A stretch of DNA of 64,000 bases from Acephala macrosclerotiorum (taxonomy: Eukaryota; Ascomycota; Leotiomycetes; Helotiales; Mollisiaceae): the NCBI GenBank assembly GCA_014904845.1, contig MU119395.1, forward strand, positions 1 through 64,000. The letters are read 5' to 3'. A program made the translations under genes and the position numbers. Below are positions 62,901-64,000 of the stretch, one piece after another. The notes beneath the pieces were generated by a model that saw only the letters and a program-made list of their open reading frames with translations, ran no database searches and was not told where the DNA came from. Within the stretch, counting starts at the first letter, position 1. Every line of letters begins with the position of its first letter.

Positions 62901-64000
62901 TTTAAAAACAATTTATCGAATTCAATAGACGGATTATTGCGTAGAACAATTTTGATAATTGCGATAATTATTCGAGTTATTAAATTTATATCGCGAAAAA
63001 AAAATCGTGAACAAATAAAAAAATCAAATAATGAAAAAAACTCAATAAAATAATACGCAAAAGAATAATTATTTTTGAAATTCGAAAGTTTTAATTTGAT
63101 TAAATAAATTATTTTATTATTAGTATATTATTAGTATTATTTTAGTTTTATATTATTGTTGTTTAATATATTAAAATAAGAAAATAATAATATATTAAAA
63201 AATGTAATTAAATTTTAATATTTTTTGAGTATTATTGTTTTTTGATATAAAAACAAATTATTAAACTTTTTATAGAATTCATTATTTCTTTTGTAGAAAT
63301 CGCGAAAAAAACTTTTTTTAAATATAGTTTTTTAGATTGCAAAGATTTAATAATTAGAAATAGTATTTAAAAAATAAAAAAATAAAACTTTGAATTTTTT
63401 TTTTTTTTAAAATATAATTTAAAATTTTATTAATAATACGTTTTTAATATAATGAGTATAATGAAATATTTATAGTATTTATTTAATGTTTTTTAATATA
63501 TTTTATTTATTGTAGAATTTTTTTTCGATAATGAAATTTGTATTTTTATAAACGATTTGAAATATATAATATATTCGAATTATATTGTGTACTTTAAAAA
63601 AAGTAATTTAAAGATTGAACGACAAATTTTAATAATTTATTTATTGATTAAAAAATCGCGAAATAATTATTGTAATAATTCGCACGATTAATTTTTGTTT
63701 ATTATAGAAAGAAAAAAGTTTTTGAATAAAATTTTTTAATTTTTATTAAATAAAATGGATTATTAATGTAAGAAAAAAACATTTTTTGATAGTAATTTGT
63801 AAATTGTTGTTTTATAGTGTAATTGTATGTATTAATATATTTCGTAGAACAATTTTCGATATTCGAATTAATTTCGAATTTAAAAAAAAAAAATGTAATT
63901 ATATTTGAATTTGCGATAATTGATATAATCGAGTGAAAAAAAAAATTTTAATTGAAAATAATTTTTTCGAGTTTATTAGAATTAATACAAAAAGTGGAAA
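62901..64000. other. AT-rich tract with strong G-over-C skew
   Basis: C is nearly confined to CpG while G outside CpG is common (for example 62641-62700 and 63421-63540). No gene. Confidence 0.65.

Overview
The window looks like nuclear DNA of a filamentous ascomycete (Pezizomycotina) with a two-speed genome. A Leptosphaeria-like dothideomycete would fit, but the species is inference. Evidence: two HET-domain genes with 47-60 nt fungal introns, an NB-ARC/TPR architecture, pogo/Fot-type and Ty1/copia elements, and very long AT-rich tracts with the marks of repeat-induced point mutation (RIP): CAA/CAG/CGA and TGG codons turned into stops, duplicated copies mutated to different degrees, and surviving C and G almost confined to CpG in the worst stretches. 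I see no tRNA, rRNA or CRISPR array and no clearly intact gene.

Layout. 1-17.8 kb is AT desert holding a ~200-bp tandem repeat and an LTR-like remnant (0.48-1.3 kb), a pair of differently mutated repeats (0.17 and 3.73 kb), a GC islet (5.74 kb), a copia RNase H fossil (7.7 kb) and an unidentified decayed frame (15.8-17.1 kb). 17.98-24.57 kb is a GC-balanced island with one HET gene, split at a TA by a pogo-type transposon that appears twice on either side of a 10-N gap. This island is bounded by a long imperfect inverted repeat that runs into the AT-rich flanks. 24.7-37.1 kb is desert again but contains a large decayed gene (31.1-35.0 kb) with a DUF3723-like part followed by a coiled coil.

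37.1-53.1 kb is a second island: a TPR gene fragment killed by RIP-type stops, an unknown broken gene, a ~590-bp inverted-repeat element, a second dead pogo-type transposase, and a HET-NB-ARC-TPR gene cut in two by a 5,484-bp copia element with near-identical 137-bp LTRs and a 5-bp target duplication. 53.3-64 kb is desert with a decayed BCS1-like AAA ATPase gene (58.0-59.4 kb) and a dispersed minisatellite.

Taken together this is a graveyard of self/non-self recognition genes (HET, NB-ARC/TPR) and gene families. Two HET genes were broken by unrelated transposons while their exons otherwise stayed open and in frame, whereas older neighbours were degraded by RIP. The least expected structure is the long inverted repeat that brackets the first HET gene.
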